A program made the position numbers and the translations under genes. The notes beneath the pieces are model-generated. The model saw only the letters and a program-made list of their open reading frames with translations, made no database searches and had not been told where the DNA came from. This document shows positions 54,961-64,000 of a DNA stretch of 64,000 nt, piece after piece. This DNA comes from Epiperipatus broadwayi (lineage: Eukaryota > Onychophora > Udeonychophora > Euonychophora > Peripatidae): positions 1,676,001 to 1,740,000 of the forward strand of contig JAQFVV010012446.1 of the NCBI GenBank assembly GCA_028023455.1, read 5' to 3'. Positions within the stretch are counted from its first letter, which is position 1. Each line of letters begins with the position of its first letter.

Positions 54961-56335
54961 TAATTATTGATATGTATTATTTTTTTCATGTTTATCTAGA
55001 AAACCTTTTTGATTCATCTATCATATTGTCTTATCATCATCAATAACAATCATTTGTAAATGAGTATTATTATATTAACTCCAAAAGATTAAAAAACATA
55101 AGAAGAAAAATAAATAAAATGTTAGAACATTCTATATGATTTGGTCACTCATAAAATTGGCAAACTCTGGATACTTAGGACTGAATAAAGATTTATTAAG
55201 CACTAAATTTGCTGTCTAATGATTATTAAAGCTTACACCAGATGGCGTAAAAATAGTGAGAGCAAGAGAACAAATTCTGAAGTTTTAAATCCATAGATTA
55301 CAGTTCAGTTCTGCCACTAAAGGTGTTTTAATTTCTTACGAACATTCTAGTAAATAAATCAACTGATTATATATTTCATTATTCCAAACAACTAATTTTT
55401 TTTTTAAAAAAAATCATCTATTTATGAGACTTTTCCTAAACTTCCATAAAATTAGAAGCATCAATATCTCCTGGAGGTTTTTATTTTGCAATCAATTGTT
55501 AAAAGCTAAGGGCATAGATATATATTCACACAGACATAATCTTTTTTGATGATAAAAACTAGCTTAAAAAGAATTGTGGCTATCATTCTGGTATTGACAG
55601 AAGCAAAGGAAATTCCCCATCAAACTAAGCTACAAAATAAATATACAGATGCAAAATAAGATGTCTTATTCAGAAATAAAGCTGTATTTTTTGTCTTTTT
55701 TTTTTTCAATGTTAAAAAAAAAAAGAATTATTATTTTTATATAAATAGAACTTTATAAAGAGAGTTTTATTGATTTATAGACAAAAAAAAAAAAAAAAGG
55801 AAATTAAAAAAATGGAAACTTAAATTTCAAACTTTGAAGTTTATATCTTCCGTGAAAATAAATATATTGATACAGTAATATACCTCGTGCTCGACACAAA
55901 AAATGAATCCAAGGCAAATAAAATGTGCGTAGAATAAATAAATAAATCTAATTAGAAAAGTTTCAAAAAGTCAAAAATCTACAATTGTAAAATCTTAATA
56001 AGATACTTTCAGAATAAAATCTAAACAATATTCTTAGCATACATTAAAGGGATAATATTTATTAATTATAAATGATAAAATAAAAACAGGACCGCAGATA
56101 ATTTATGCAGACATTCTGTGAAGATAAAATTAATTATATATTTCTCAGAATCCTTTAACTTAACACTTTATCATATCTTAAAGATCAATTTTAAATGTTA
56201 TGATATTCAGAAATAATTAGCCAAAATAATATAATGCAGTAAGTAACTGATTGAGTACAATTCCCGTTCAATTGATAGAACTGAGATTTTTGGACAAAGA
56301 TCAAGCACACACGCACGCACACAAAAGGTATATGG
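54961..56335. other. No gene seen
   Basis: A+T-rich DNA with long poly-A and poly-T runs (for example near 55700 and 55785). Confidence 0.4.
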
Positions 56336-56339
56336 TTAC

Positions 56340-56723
56340 AATTCTCAGGAATTCGTATGATATTTAAGCACCAGACTTACAAATGCCAGAATAGACCCTA
56401 TAGTTCCTGATCCAAGTTGGACACACTACCTATTGTACCAAACTGTACAGGGTGAAAAAGATTAATTAATGGTTTTATTGCTTAGAAGTTAAAAGATTGA
56501 ACACCAGACTTGTGAGTACCAGAATCGATCCTGGGACCTCCCGATCTTAAGTCGGACGCTCTACCAACTGCACCAAACCACGCAGGGCAAAAAAAACACA
56601 TATGGCTTTATTGCTCTGGAATTCATAAGAATTTCAAGAGCCAGAACGCGAGCATCAGAATTGATCATGGGGCCTCTCAATCCCAAATCAGATGTTTTAC
56701 CATTGCTCCAAACCACACAGGGC
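56340..56723 (-). mobile_element. Three tandem tRNA-like SINE units
   Basis: Three head-to-tail minus-strand units (about 56340-56455, 56465-56587, 56590-56723). The middle one is clearest: GTGGTTTGGTGCAGTTGGTA (A-box region), anticodon arm TCCGA-CTTAAGA-TCGGG (anticodon UAA) and B-box CAGGATCGATTCTGG, followed by TAAGCAATAAAACC. The outer units are more decayed. A related single copy is at 35385. Confidence 0.65.
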
Positions 56724-57655
56724 ATCAAACACTCGAATATAAAATATTAAATTTATTTCTCAATAATGCAAAAGCAAAATTTGCACATTTGAGCGAACTA
56801 ATGTAATGTACAAAAATAAATGTTCCAGAATAAACTGCCCATTTAAATATATTGGGAAGACAAATTTGGGTGCTAGAATGCACCATTTATAGACACTTAT
56901 ATAACAGAATTAAATTTAATCCCTATTACAATTCAGTTTTCTCTGACCATGAGATAGACATTTTTTTTCAGATGCTGTTGGCATAACTGGTGGAGAAAGA
57001 GTAGATAGTAAAAAAATAGAAAAACCAAAGAGCTATAGTTCATTATGAATTCAAAATATACAACGAACCAATGCTCCAATACCATTGAAATTAGCAAATT
57101 TTAGAATATTAATTAACATTCTATAACTACATTAGGATGTTGCACTTCTTTATCAAGTATACAATTTTTGATGGTGACATGAACATGTTGAAAGAGTGAT
57201 TAAGTAAATAAATAATAACCTAAAACAAAGACAACAAATCTTTTAATCAAGTAAATCTAAGACTTTCATCCATAATCAATTCTTTCCACTGTTCAATAAC
57301 CTGTTTAGTTTTTATTAAATATATATAAACAACATGGAGTTTCAATTAATTAAATATAATTTTATATTATATTTAAATTATAATTTATTCAGTGAAGCTT
57401 CAGGAGCAAGACCATTACCCCCTTCCACTAAAATGGTTTAGCATTATACAAAATCATGATTTGATTTGATTATAAGCAATACTATTTCCAATTTGTGGAT
57501 AAGGAAGGGGGCAATTTATAGATGACAAGAGTATTGGATACTAAATTATCCAGAATCTTAAAGAAATTTAATTCATAATGGTGGAATGCATAATAATAAT
57601 ACTAATTAGAGCCAGCATATTCATTCTCTATGCTTTATGGTGTACAAGATAGATT
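56724..57655. other. No gene seen
   Basis: Featureless A+T-rich DNA. Confidence 0.4.
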
Positions 57656-57659
57656 TTTA

Positions 57660-58105
57660 CTTACAAAACATCACATGATCACAATTCTTTATGCTTACAC
57701 AGTTGTTTGCTCAGGGGCAAACCCCATACAGTAGCCATCAGTGCAAGCCAGAGTAATCAATGGGTGCAGGACAGTTTGTGCTGAACTACGTTCAGATCTA
57801 TACAACTATACAGGCTGATGAGCTTAAATTGGAAAATATTACTGTGTTTCCATTTTGGAATCAAAACTTTATAGTTAGCTAATAAGGTAAAGAGTGGTTG
57901 CTAGAAGATTGCATTAGATCCTAAGATCTAGGTGCATTGCTCTCAGATCCAAGCTTCCTCACTGATGAAAGTCACAAGATAGAAACTAGTCTGGGAATAT
58001 TGGATGAGTAGGCACTAGATAGGGACTGTGCACAAATCTTCCTGCATCCACTGATTACCCTGGCTTGCACTGAGTGGTGCTACTGTATGAAGAGTTTGTG
58101 GACAA
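57660..58105. mobile_element. Family A hammerhead element
   Basis: Short minus arm 57665-57780 (CATCACATGATCAC ... GTAATCAATGGGTGCAGG) and a long plus arm from the GTTCAGATCTATACAAC block to GTATGAAGAGTTTG. Confidence 0.75.
57946..58006 (+). ncRNA. Hammerhead ribozyme motif, family A
   Basis: CTGATGA 57962-57968, GAAAC 57982-57986, GTC 57989-57991. Outer stem I ATCCA with TGGAT is intact; the inner helix TTCCTCA with TGGGAA has one mismatch; stem II (AAGT-CACAA-GATA) is weak. Confidence 0.6.
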
Positions 58106-58194
58106 AATAATAGTTTTAACAAACTGTTTATAAAAAATATAGATTATTCAATGATATTCAAGATATACAGAGAGATGTATATTGGGAGCACTAA

Positions 58195-58400
58195 GAAAGA
58201 GCTGAAAGCAAAATGTATGGGTGAGAAAACAAACATATCAGTGAAAGAATAAAGAGACTGAGATGGAGATAAGCTGAATACACTGTTAGAAGAAATGATA
58301 ATAAATGGACACTCAAATGCTTAAAATGGATCCCAAAAGATTATAAAAAACATAGACAGAGATCACAGTAGATAAATGAAATAAGAATGTGTTGGTGTCA
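58195..58400 (+). mobile_element. RTE-like LINE fragment, decayed
   Basis: GAGACTGAGATGGAGATAAG, GAAATGATAATAAATGGACA, CCCAAAAGATTATAAAAAAC follow the C-terminal coding block seen at 25572-25793 with many stops. Frames at 58313-58504 and 58387-58572 are not genes. Confidence 0.6.
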
Positions 58401-58739
58401 TATGGAAAAGAAAGACTATGGATCAAAGAAACTAGACAGAAAAAACTTGATTTTAAAACAGACCAATAATGATTATGATTCCTACATGATATTAATTGCA
58501 GCATCTTATTACTTTCTTTTTCTTCTATATGTAAATCGGTATGAAACTTTCATGAATAATTGTTTCGTATAAGTGATTAAAAATACTTGTAACTTCCATG
58601 ATAAATTAAAGAAAGAGTACTTATATTTATAAGAAAGAAAAAACAGTAATAAATCAACATTTACTTGAAAAATTAGCATATATTAAAAATTTGCATGTAA
58701 AGATTAAAAGATTTAACAATATATCATTAGAATATGTAC

Positions 58740-58845
58740 AGATTATAAATTTATTTATACACGCATTTGTGGTTAAGACCTGTAGAGGTCGCTAATATCG
58801 CATTTTACACGTATATTCTTGAGGTTACAGCCTCAGTAAAGATTT
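58740..58845 (-). repeat. Palindrome family P, half copy
   Basis: TTGTGGTTAAGACCTGTAG, GCATTTTACACGTATATTCT and GAGGTTACAGCCTCAGTAAA: the second arm of the palindrome seen complete at 20694. Confidence 0.65.
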
Positions 58846-59169
58846 TGATACTAACCAGTTATAATAATTTATTAAAACACGTATAAAATAACAGATTAAA
58901 AATTGTAAATTTTACTGGGAAAGAATTTAAATATAAAGTGATTGATTAAATATGTACATAACTAGAAACTCTACATGTGAATTCAATCTCTGACGTATTT
59001 AAGAATACAAATGTTTCAGCAACAATAGAAATATTATGCATAAATGAATAGTAAACATATTTCTTGTTAGGACCCCCCCCCTTTTTTTTTTAAAAAAATA
59101 AAGTCTTTTATATATTTTTTTTTCAAAAAATTTATAAGATCAATACATGTGCTAATACATGAATTTATT

Positions 59170-59800
59170 AGTATTGCTATATATATATGTAATCTTATAA
59201 CTAAATATTAATTTTTTTATCCACCTAGGAGCGCTTTGGACTAATCTTTGTCAACTAACATTTTCAAAGTCTAACCTCCCTACAATTCATTGATTTTTAC
59301 GTTTGCTGCCTGTCTGTTTATTAAATCATACTTACATTTATATATTAATATAGCTTCCTTTTTTCTCTTTTATTATTGTTTCTTTCAAGCGATAATATTT
59401 TCACATTATTATAATCAAAATTAAAACCATATATACATATTATGTTTCTTTCAATTTGTAATATTTTCACATTATTATAATCAAAATTAAAACCATATAT
59501 ATTTGTAATTTTGATTATAATAATGAGAAAATATTACAAATTTAAAGAAACAATAATAAAAGGAAAATAAAGGAAACTCTGTTAATATATAAATGTAAGC
59601 ATGACTTAATAAACAAATAGGCAGAAAATGTAAAAATCAATGAATCCTGGAAAGGTTAGACTTTGAGTATGTTAGCTGACAAAGACTAAGAATCTAGTCG
59701 AAAGCACTTCTAGGGTGGATAAAAAACTTTAAAGTTGTACTTTATATATATTACTCTATTTATTAATATTTAATTATAAGCTTGTATATATAACTTCAAA
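59170..59800. repeat. Long foldback repeat, about 0.6 kb
   Basis: Arms of about 230-280 bases: TTTTTTATCCACCTAGGAGC mirrors GGGTGGATAAAAAACTTT, with ACATTTATATATTAA / TTAATATATAAATGT and AGAAACAATAATAAAAG inner blocks. The left arm includes a duplicated AATATTTTCACATTATTATA block. The right arm has CTGACAA, GACTA-AGAATC-TAGTC and GAAAGC in hammerhead order, but without a matching cleavage site. Confidence 0.75.
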
Positions 59801-59904
59801 GGAATACAGGTATCACATAATAATATCATTATATATATATATTAGATCATCATAACCCTTATATTTAATCAAATGAATGGAATATCAATAATTTTTGTCA
59901 TGGA

Positions 59905-60025
59905 AACATTACAACAGATTGCTGAGATTCTATTGGCTTGTTTAAGTATGATGGTTGTGATGATGTAATTAACATATAATAACTAGTTAACTATTGGCAC
60001 TTATGATTTATTATATTTAATATAA
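59905..60025 (+). repeat. Dispersed repeat, partner of 1640-1753
   Basis: Contains GATTGCTGAGATT..TATTGGCTTG, TATGATGGTTGTG and AATAACTAGTTAACTATTGG. Confidence 0.5.
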
Positions 60026-60347
60026 GTATGGAAATTAATTTCCCTGTCCTCATATACTGGATCTCACTTATGATCTAGTTCTAAATCCCTGCCACAACTA
60101 CATATAATTCAGCTCTTTAAAAAGGCATTTGAGATCAGAAATGGAACTTGAATCGAAATAAAGTAAAGCAAGCTGTGTATTGCAAACATATATAAAATCG
60201 AAGATCATTAAAGGCTGCAACAAAAAAGGTGGAGAGTCTACTAGTCACTATATATATAGATAGGAGGTAGTAAAGTTGTTCCTAATTTCTTATTTATTAT
60301 CTTTAAATCAGATAATAAAGAAATTGAAAATAATAAAAATTAATATT

Positions 60348-60504
60348 ATAAATTTATTTAACGCACATTGATTTCATAAGTAATATTTACTAAGGCAATA
60401 AACCTTTAAGCATGTGCGCTTGAAAATGCGAAGGTAGTGAAGACCTGTAGAGATCCCTACCTTCGCATTTTCAAGTGCAGATGCTTAAGGTTTATTGCCT
60501 TAGT
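60348..60504. repeat. Palindrome family P, complete copy with 13-bp TSD
   Basis: Arms CTAAGGCAATAAACCTT... and ...AAGGTTTATTGCCTTAG around AGACCTGTAGAG. AAAAATTAATATT flanks it exactly (60335-60347 and 60505-60517). Confidence 0.8.
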
Positions 60505-60754
60505 AAAAATTAATATTGCAGGAAGAAGATTCAATGCATTCATTAGATCTCTTTTGGTATAATTATATAATAATAACATTAATACTGGGCTTAATATTCT
60601 CCTTTTCTTGCACTAATGTTTTTGCACTTATTTTATTAATACTATTATAAATAAACAATAATAATACATTTTTCTATGCACTTTATATTTTTTATATGCT
60701 TTTATTTAACTAATTTGTTTTTATCCGTCTGTATGCCAGTCTGTAAAATCATGT

Positions 60755-61225
60755 GACTCAATTTTCACCTGCTATTGAATTTCACATCGGGTTGAAATTT
60801 TTCATATGGGTTTATTCCCAATGACAATACATTTATTTTAGAGTTTACAAACAATTTTAATAAAAAGTAGTAAAAGTTTTAATTTTTTAAAGAATTCAAT
60901 ATTTTTTATGGGACTGCCATCTAGTGGCATTAAATTACATCAAGACTTTTTTATAAAACTAAAAAAGTAGAAAAGAAATTTTTTAAATGTTTTTATTCAC
61001 ATAAATGTATTAAAAAATTAAAAAAGGCATTAAAAATCAATTTTCTCCTACTTTCATACTATTATTAACATTATGCGATCAAAGAAAAAACATATGGTGG
61101 TGTTTCTAAGCATGAGTACAGCATACTTATATTTTGGTATCAAGAATGCAATAAAAACCGAAGACAAAATATTTTTTACTTTTTAATGCAATTATGTAAA
61201 TAAAAGCATTTCTTGACATCTTTTA
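60755..61225 (+). repeat. Dispersed repeat F, left and right parts together
   Basis: 60755-60955 matches 31780-31980 and 61065-61225 matches 35625-35795, showing that the two parts belong to one repeat. It ends TTTTTTACTTTTTAATGCAA then GTAAATAAAAGCATTTCTT. Confidence 0.55.
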
Positions 61226-61290
61226 TATATATATTTTAAATTGCAAAATAATCTTCAAAGAAGACTGTTCTACATTCAAAGTATTAGCTA

Positions 61291-61725
61291 AAACCACTAA
61301 AACATCATGTGATCACCATTTCCTATGTGATGCTTTAGTGATTTTATACCAATCCTACCCATAGGCTGATAATGACTATGGTTGTTAAAAAACCCAAAGA
61401 TATCAAAATGTAAATATAATGAACTGGGTTCAGATCTATATGACTATATATGTGAATTAGCTTGGATTGAAAACATTGTTTTCATTTTGATTTCATGGCT
61501 TTAAGTAGTCAAATAGATAAAAGATGGCTGCTGGAGGAGTGCATTGGGTCCTAAGATATGCACTATCAAATCCAAGGCTCTTCACTGATGAAAGACAAAA
61601 GTTTGAAACTAGTCTGGGGATATTGGATGAGTAGGCACTAGACAGAAATTTTATGCACAAACCTTCTTGCATTTATTGATTACAAAGGCTTGCACTGGGT
61701 GGCACTACTATATGGTGAGTTTGCT
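61291..61725 (+). mobile_element. Family A hammerhead element, single unit with 13-bp TSD
   Basis: AAAGTATTAGCTA at 61278-61290 and 61726-61738 defines the ends. The element starts with a hairpin (AAACCACTAAAACATCA ... TGATGCTTTAGTGATTT), runs through one unit and ends TATGGTGAGTTTGCT. It is the cleanest single insertion and gives the element length as about 435 bases. Confidence 0.85.
61571..61627 (+). ncRNA. Hammerhead ribozyme motif, family A, best stem I
   Basis: CTGATGA 61585-61591, GAAAC 61605-61609, GTC 61612-61614. Outer stem I ATCCA with TGGAT and inner TCTTCA with TGGGGA both pair fully (two G-U). Stem II differs from the family (AAG...TTT) but can still pair. All catalytic residues are present, so this is the copy I would test first. 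Confidence 0.7.
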
Positions 61726-61738
61726 AAAGTATTAGCTA

Positions 61739-62371
61739 TTTTTGAAAGTATGAAATAATAAAGTATTGCATTTGCATAGCATAAAATGCATAGAAGAATG
61801 TGTTATTATTGTTTATTTATATTAGTACTAATACTGAACTAATCAAAATTTGCTATGAAAATAAATGAGTGAAATTAAAGCTATGCGATTGTAGAACAGA
61901 TCTAAAATATTGAAATATATTAAAAAAAAAATACAAGAAATCAATGAAAAATTTGATGATATGTTTATCAGAGATAAAAAAAAAATTAAGGAAAGATTCT
62001 TAAAAAAAGCAGAGCCATATCAAAGACATTTCTTCCTCAGGTTCAAACCCTAAATTGTTCTATTCCAAACAACAACAACAACAAAAAAAAAATTTAAAAA
62101 TTTGATTAAATGAAACATTTTAAATAAAATTTTCCAATTTAAAAATATAACCAGTGGAGTCATAGGTATAAATAAATTAGTAATACAAAATTAAAATAGG
62201 CAGTAATAAAACAAAATATTTAGAAATGGTTCCACATAATTGAACTATACATATAAATGTAATTTTCGATGAAATGTTGCTAGTCTTAAATATACTTTGT
62301 TCATTTTTAAATTTTAAAAGGTTAAACCTACTATCTTAATTATTAACTGTCATATCTGACCTTGCTTTTAG
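61739..62371. other. No gene seen
   Basis: A+T-rich DNA with poly-A runs. Confidence 0.4.
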
Positions 62372-62480
62372 AAGTGGACTATTCCAGATTCCTTGCCTGA
62401 TTGCTGGCATCCGGTCACTATCCAATGGGAATAAATCCTTTGTTATGGTTCATGCACATAATCCAAGTGTTTCCAATAAG
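62372..62480 (+). CDS. Possible 109-nt internal host exon
   Basis: ACCTTGCTTTTAG precedes and GTAGGG follows. One frame is open through the segment and on to 62610 (TAG), about 80 codons in all; it reads SGLFQIPCLIAGIRSLSNGN then KSFVMVHAHNPSVSNK. The minus strand is also open here (62443-62646), which weakens the case. Base composition is higher in G+C than around it up to about 62690. Protein not recognised. Confidence 0.25.
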
Positions 62481-62699
62481 GTAGGGGATCTGCCATTAAA
62501 TAGTCAGCATTTTGGAGGCAAGGCAGAGAGCAATTACTTCTGTCAACATGAACAACTGAATGTGCTCTCCAATAAACCCTCTGCCACCAGCAAATATATA
62601 TTTCTCTAGCCATTATCGCAACATCCACACAGTGAGGCAAGTCCACATAAGAACTAGAAATTGCTACATCTGCAACTGAATTGAGGCAAGCTTTTTTTT

Positions 62700-63239
62700 A
62701 ATCCTCTCTCCTTCTTTTTGGAGTTAGAATGACCATACTCATTTCTGAGTGGCTACTAACTTTGATGGTCATGATGAATATTTTTTTAGAATTTGTTCTT
62801 CTTTTTCAATTACAGTATGTAGAAATGATTATCGAGGCGAAAAATTGTTGTTATATTTTTATATAATATATCTAAATTTTTTTATTTTCCTCTTTGATTT
62901 AATTGGAAAGGTATTTGTGACTTTTCTTTATTTGTATTTTAGAAGGATTTGTTAGATTTATTTTGCCTTAGGTGTTTTTAATTTGTCAATTTCAGTGATT
63001 TTCGGTTAGAAATTTATCACTTGCATGCTTCTTGGGAGTTGTTGATGATACTGCAGCATTGCCTAGTGGCCACATTGGGCGTAAGTCACAACTACCATTG
63101 GAATTTAAAAAAAGAAACAATTTCAAAATGTTTTTGTATGTGTTTGTCAATATAATAAAAAAAGAAAAGCAAAGAAAAACTAATGAACAAAAAAGTGCCT
63201 ATTGTAGCTTCAATTATTATTATTATTATTATTATATAA
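62700..63239. other. No gene; short (ATT)n run
   Basis: Featureless apart from a run of about eight TTA triplets at 63211-63235. Frames 62749-62955 and 63032-63253 show no domain. Confidence 0.4.
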
Positions 63240-63840
63240 AAAATATAATATAAAATATTTCAAATGCCTCATAGCAATATTATTCCAGCCACACTTCCCC
63301 TTTAAGTAAAGAAAATTGAAATTTTAGCACTACACTGAAAAGAAAAACTTCTTTAATGTTAAATGCAATGTTGTAATATATCTATAAAAATTCAAGCTAA
63401 TTTAAATAAGTGTTAATCTAAGAAAACAAAAATCTTACAATGCAAACTTCTTGCATATGAGTTGGAGAATAAAAATGACTATTATATAGTCTTTCTAATC
63501 AAACACATTTGTTTATTTGCAATGTAAGATTTTTGGTTTCTTGGGTTCACACTTCTTATTTACATTAGTTCAATTTTTAATATATATTACATCATTGTAC
63601 TTAACATTAAAGAAGATTTTCTTTTCAGTGTATTGCTAAAATTCAAGCTTTCTTTATTTTTTTCCCATATGCCATAGCATTGGCCGAGGCGAACCCGCAG
63701 CAACCATCTGCAACCAACTTCTTGCTTGCAAGGCAGCTGCACTGACCTCTCAGCTAACAATACTTGACAAACTTTCTTTATTTAAAGGGGAATGTGACTG
63801 AAATAACATTGCTATGGGGTGTTTCAAATATTTTATATAG
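63240..63840. mobile_element. Foldback element split by a SINE
   Basis: Left arm from ATATAAAATATTTCAAATG to about 63455 mirrors the right arm from about 63515 to TTTCAAATATTTTATAT near 63838 (for example CACTGAAAAGAAAAACTTC with GATTTTCTTTTCAGTG, and TCTTACAATGCAAA with TTTGCAATGTAAGA). The SINE at 63660-63771 interrupts the right arm. Confidence 0.8.
63660..63771 (-). mobile_element. tRNA-derived SINE inside a foldback arm
   Basis: CTTTCTTTATTT on both sides (63648-63659 and 63772-63783). Minus strand starts TTGTCAAGTATTGTTAGCTG, has GCTGCCTTGCAAGCAAG, a B-box-like GGGTTCGCCTCGG and ends CTATGGCATATGGGAAAAAA. Confidence 0.85.
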
Positions 63841-63894
63841 ATTTCAGCTAATAGTATGCATTGTTTCTATAAAATATAAGAAAAAGAATGAAAA

Positions 63895-64000
63895 TTGATC
63901 ATCATTATCAACTAACATAATCCAGAATGAAAGTCTTTCAAGTTTAATCCAGTATCACCAATCCATTGTTTCTTATCTCATCACACCAACAAATTTCCTT
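63895..64000 (-). mobile_element. RTE-like LINE 3' end, cut by the window edge
   Basis: ATCATCATTATCA followed by CTTTCAAGTTTAATCCA and CTTATCTCATCACACCAACA follows the tail and last coding bases of the copies at 24171 and 25543. Confidence 0.5.

Noticed and set aside
1-64000. CRISPR array, bacterial operons or rRNA
   Set aside because: No regularly spaced short repeats, no ribosome-binding-site gene strings and no rRNA sequence; all repeats are of eukaryotic retroelement type.

Overview
This is an A+T-rich, repeat-dense stretch of a nuclear animal genome, almost certainly an invertebrate; I cannot place the phylum from the sequence. Signs of a metazoan nuclear genome are several non-LTR retrotransposons (an RT-encoding family with a (ATCAC)n tail, an RTE-like family, and an old Jockey/CR1-like element with both endonuclease and RT), short tRNA-derived SINEs with target-site duplications, one LTR retroelement and many foldback repeats. 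There is no bacterial-style gene organisation, no CRISPR array, no rRNA and no convincing functional tRNA gene. Most of the longer open reading frames are chance openings in A+T-rich DNA.

The main discovery is that the commonest repeat here carries a type-I hammerhead ribozyme fold. In family A the motif CTGANGA, a small stem II (ARGC-CACAA-GCYA), GAAAC, a two-base gap and GTC are followed by a strand that pairs back to the sequence upstream of CTGANGA (TCCTCA with TGGGGA, then ATCCA with TGGAT across an internal loop). About a dozen copies occur (near 346, 7790, 8185, 27896, 31110, 32380, 32830, 34746, 48265, 54750, 57946 and 61572). Two loci are head-to-tail dimers inserted as single units between 12-16-bp target-site duplications (7747-8343 and 32216-32968), as expected for Penelope-like or retrozyme-like elements. 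Three further families have different stem sequences but the same core (B near 10452 and 20115; C near 53506; D near 33772 and 47100). No Penelope-type reverse transcriptase was recognised, so these look non-autonomous.

Layout. 1-7.0 kb: a family A inverted pair, then an LTR element of about 5.3 kb with two 2.25-kb LTRs and a 0.77-kb non-coding interior, carrying a recurring stem-loop with a constant CTTACGRTGA loop and varying stems. 7.5-11.6 kb: hammerhead dimer and small foldbacks. 12.0-17.8 kb: three copies of one LINE with different disabling mutations, plus tRNA-like repeats. 18-24 kb: tandem repeats, foldbacks and SINEs. 24-27 kb: an RTE-like LINE and, next to it on the minus strand, what looks like the last coding exon of a host gene with acceptor, stop and AATAAA. 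27-44 kb: more hammerhead elements, foldbacks and SINEs in otherwise featureless DNA. 44.7-51.4 kb: an old Jockey/CR1-like LINE on the minus strand broken by a foldback, a hammerhead element and a younger LINE. 53-64 kb: a possible host exon, the family C cluster, tandem tRNA-like units, long palindromes with 13-bp duplications, and a foldback split by a SINE.

Apart from the terminal exon at 26759-26997 and two weaker exon candidates (53269-53367 and 62372-62480), I see no convincing host genes; the window is probably intronic or intergenic DNA built by nested retroposition.
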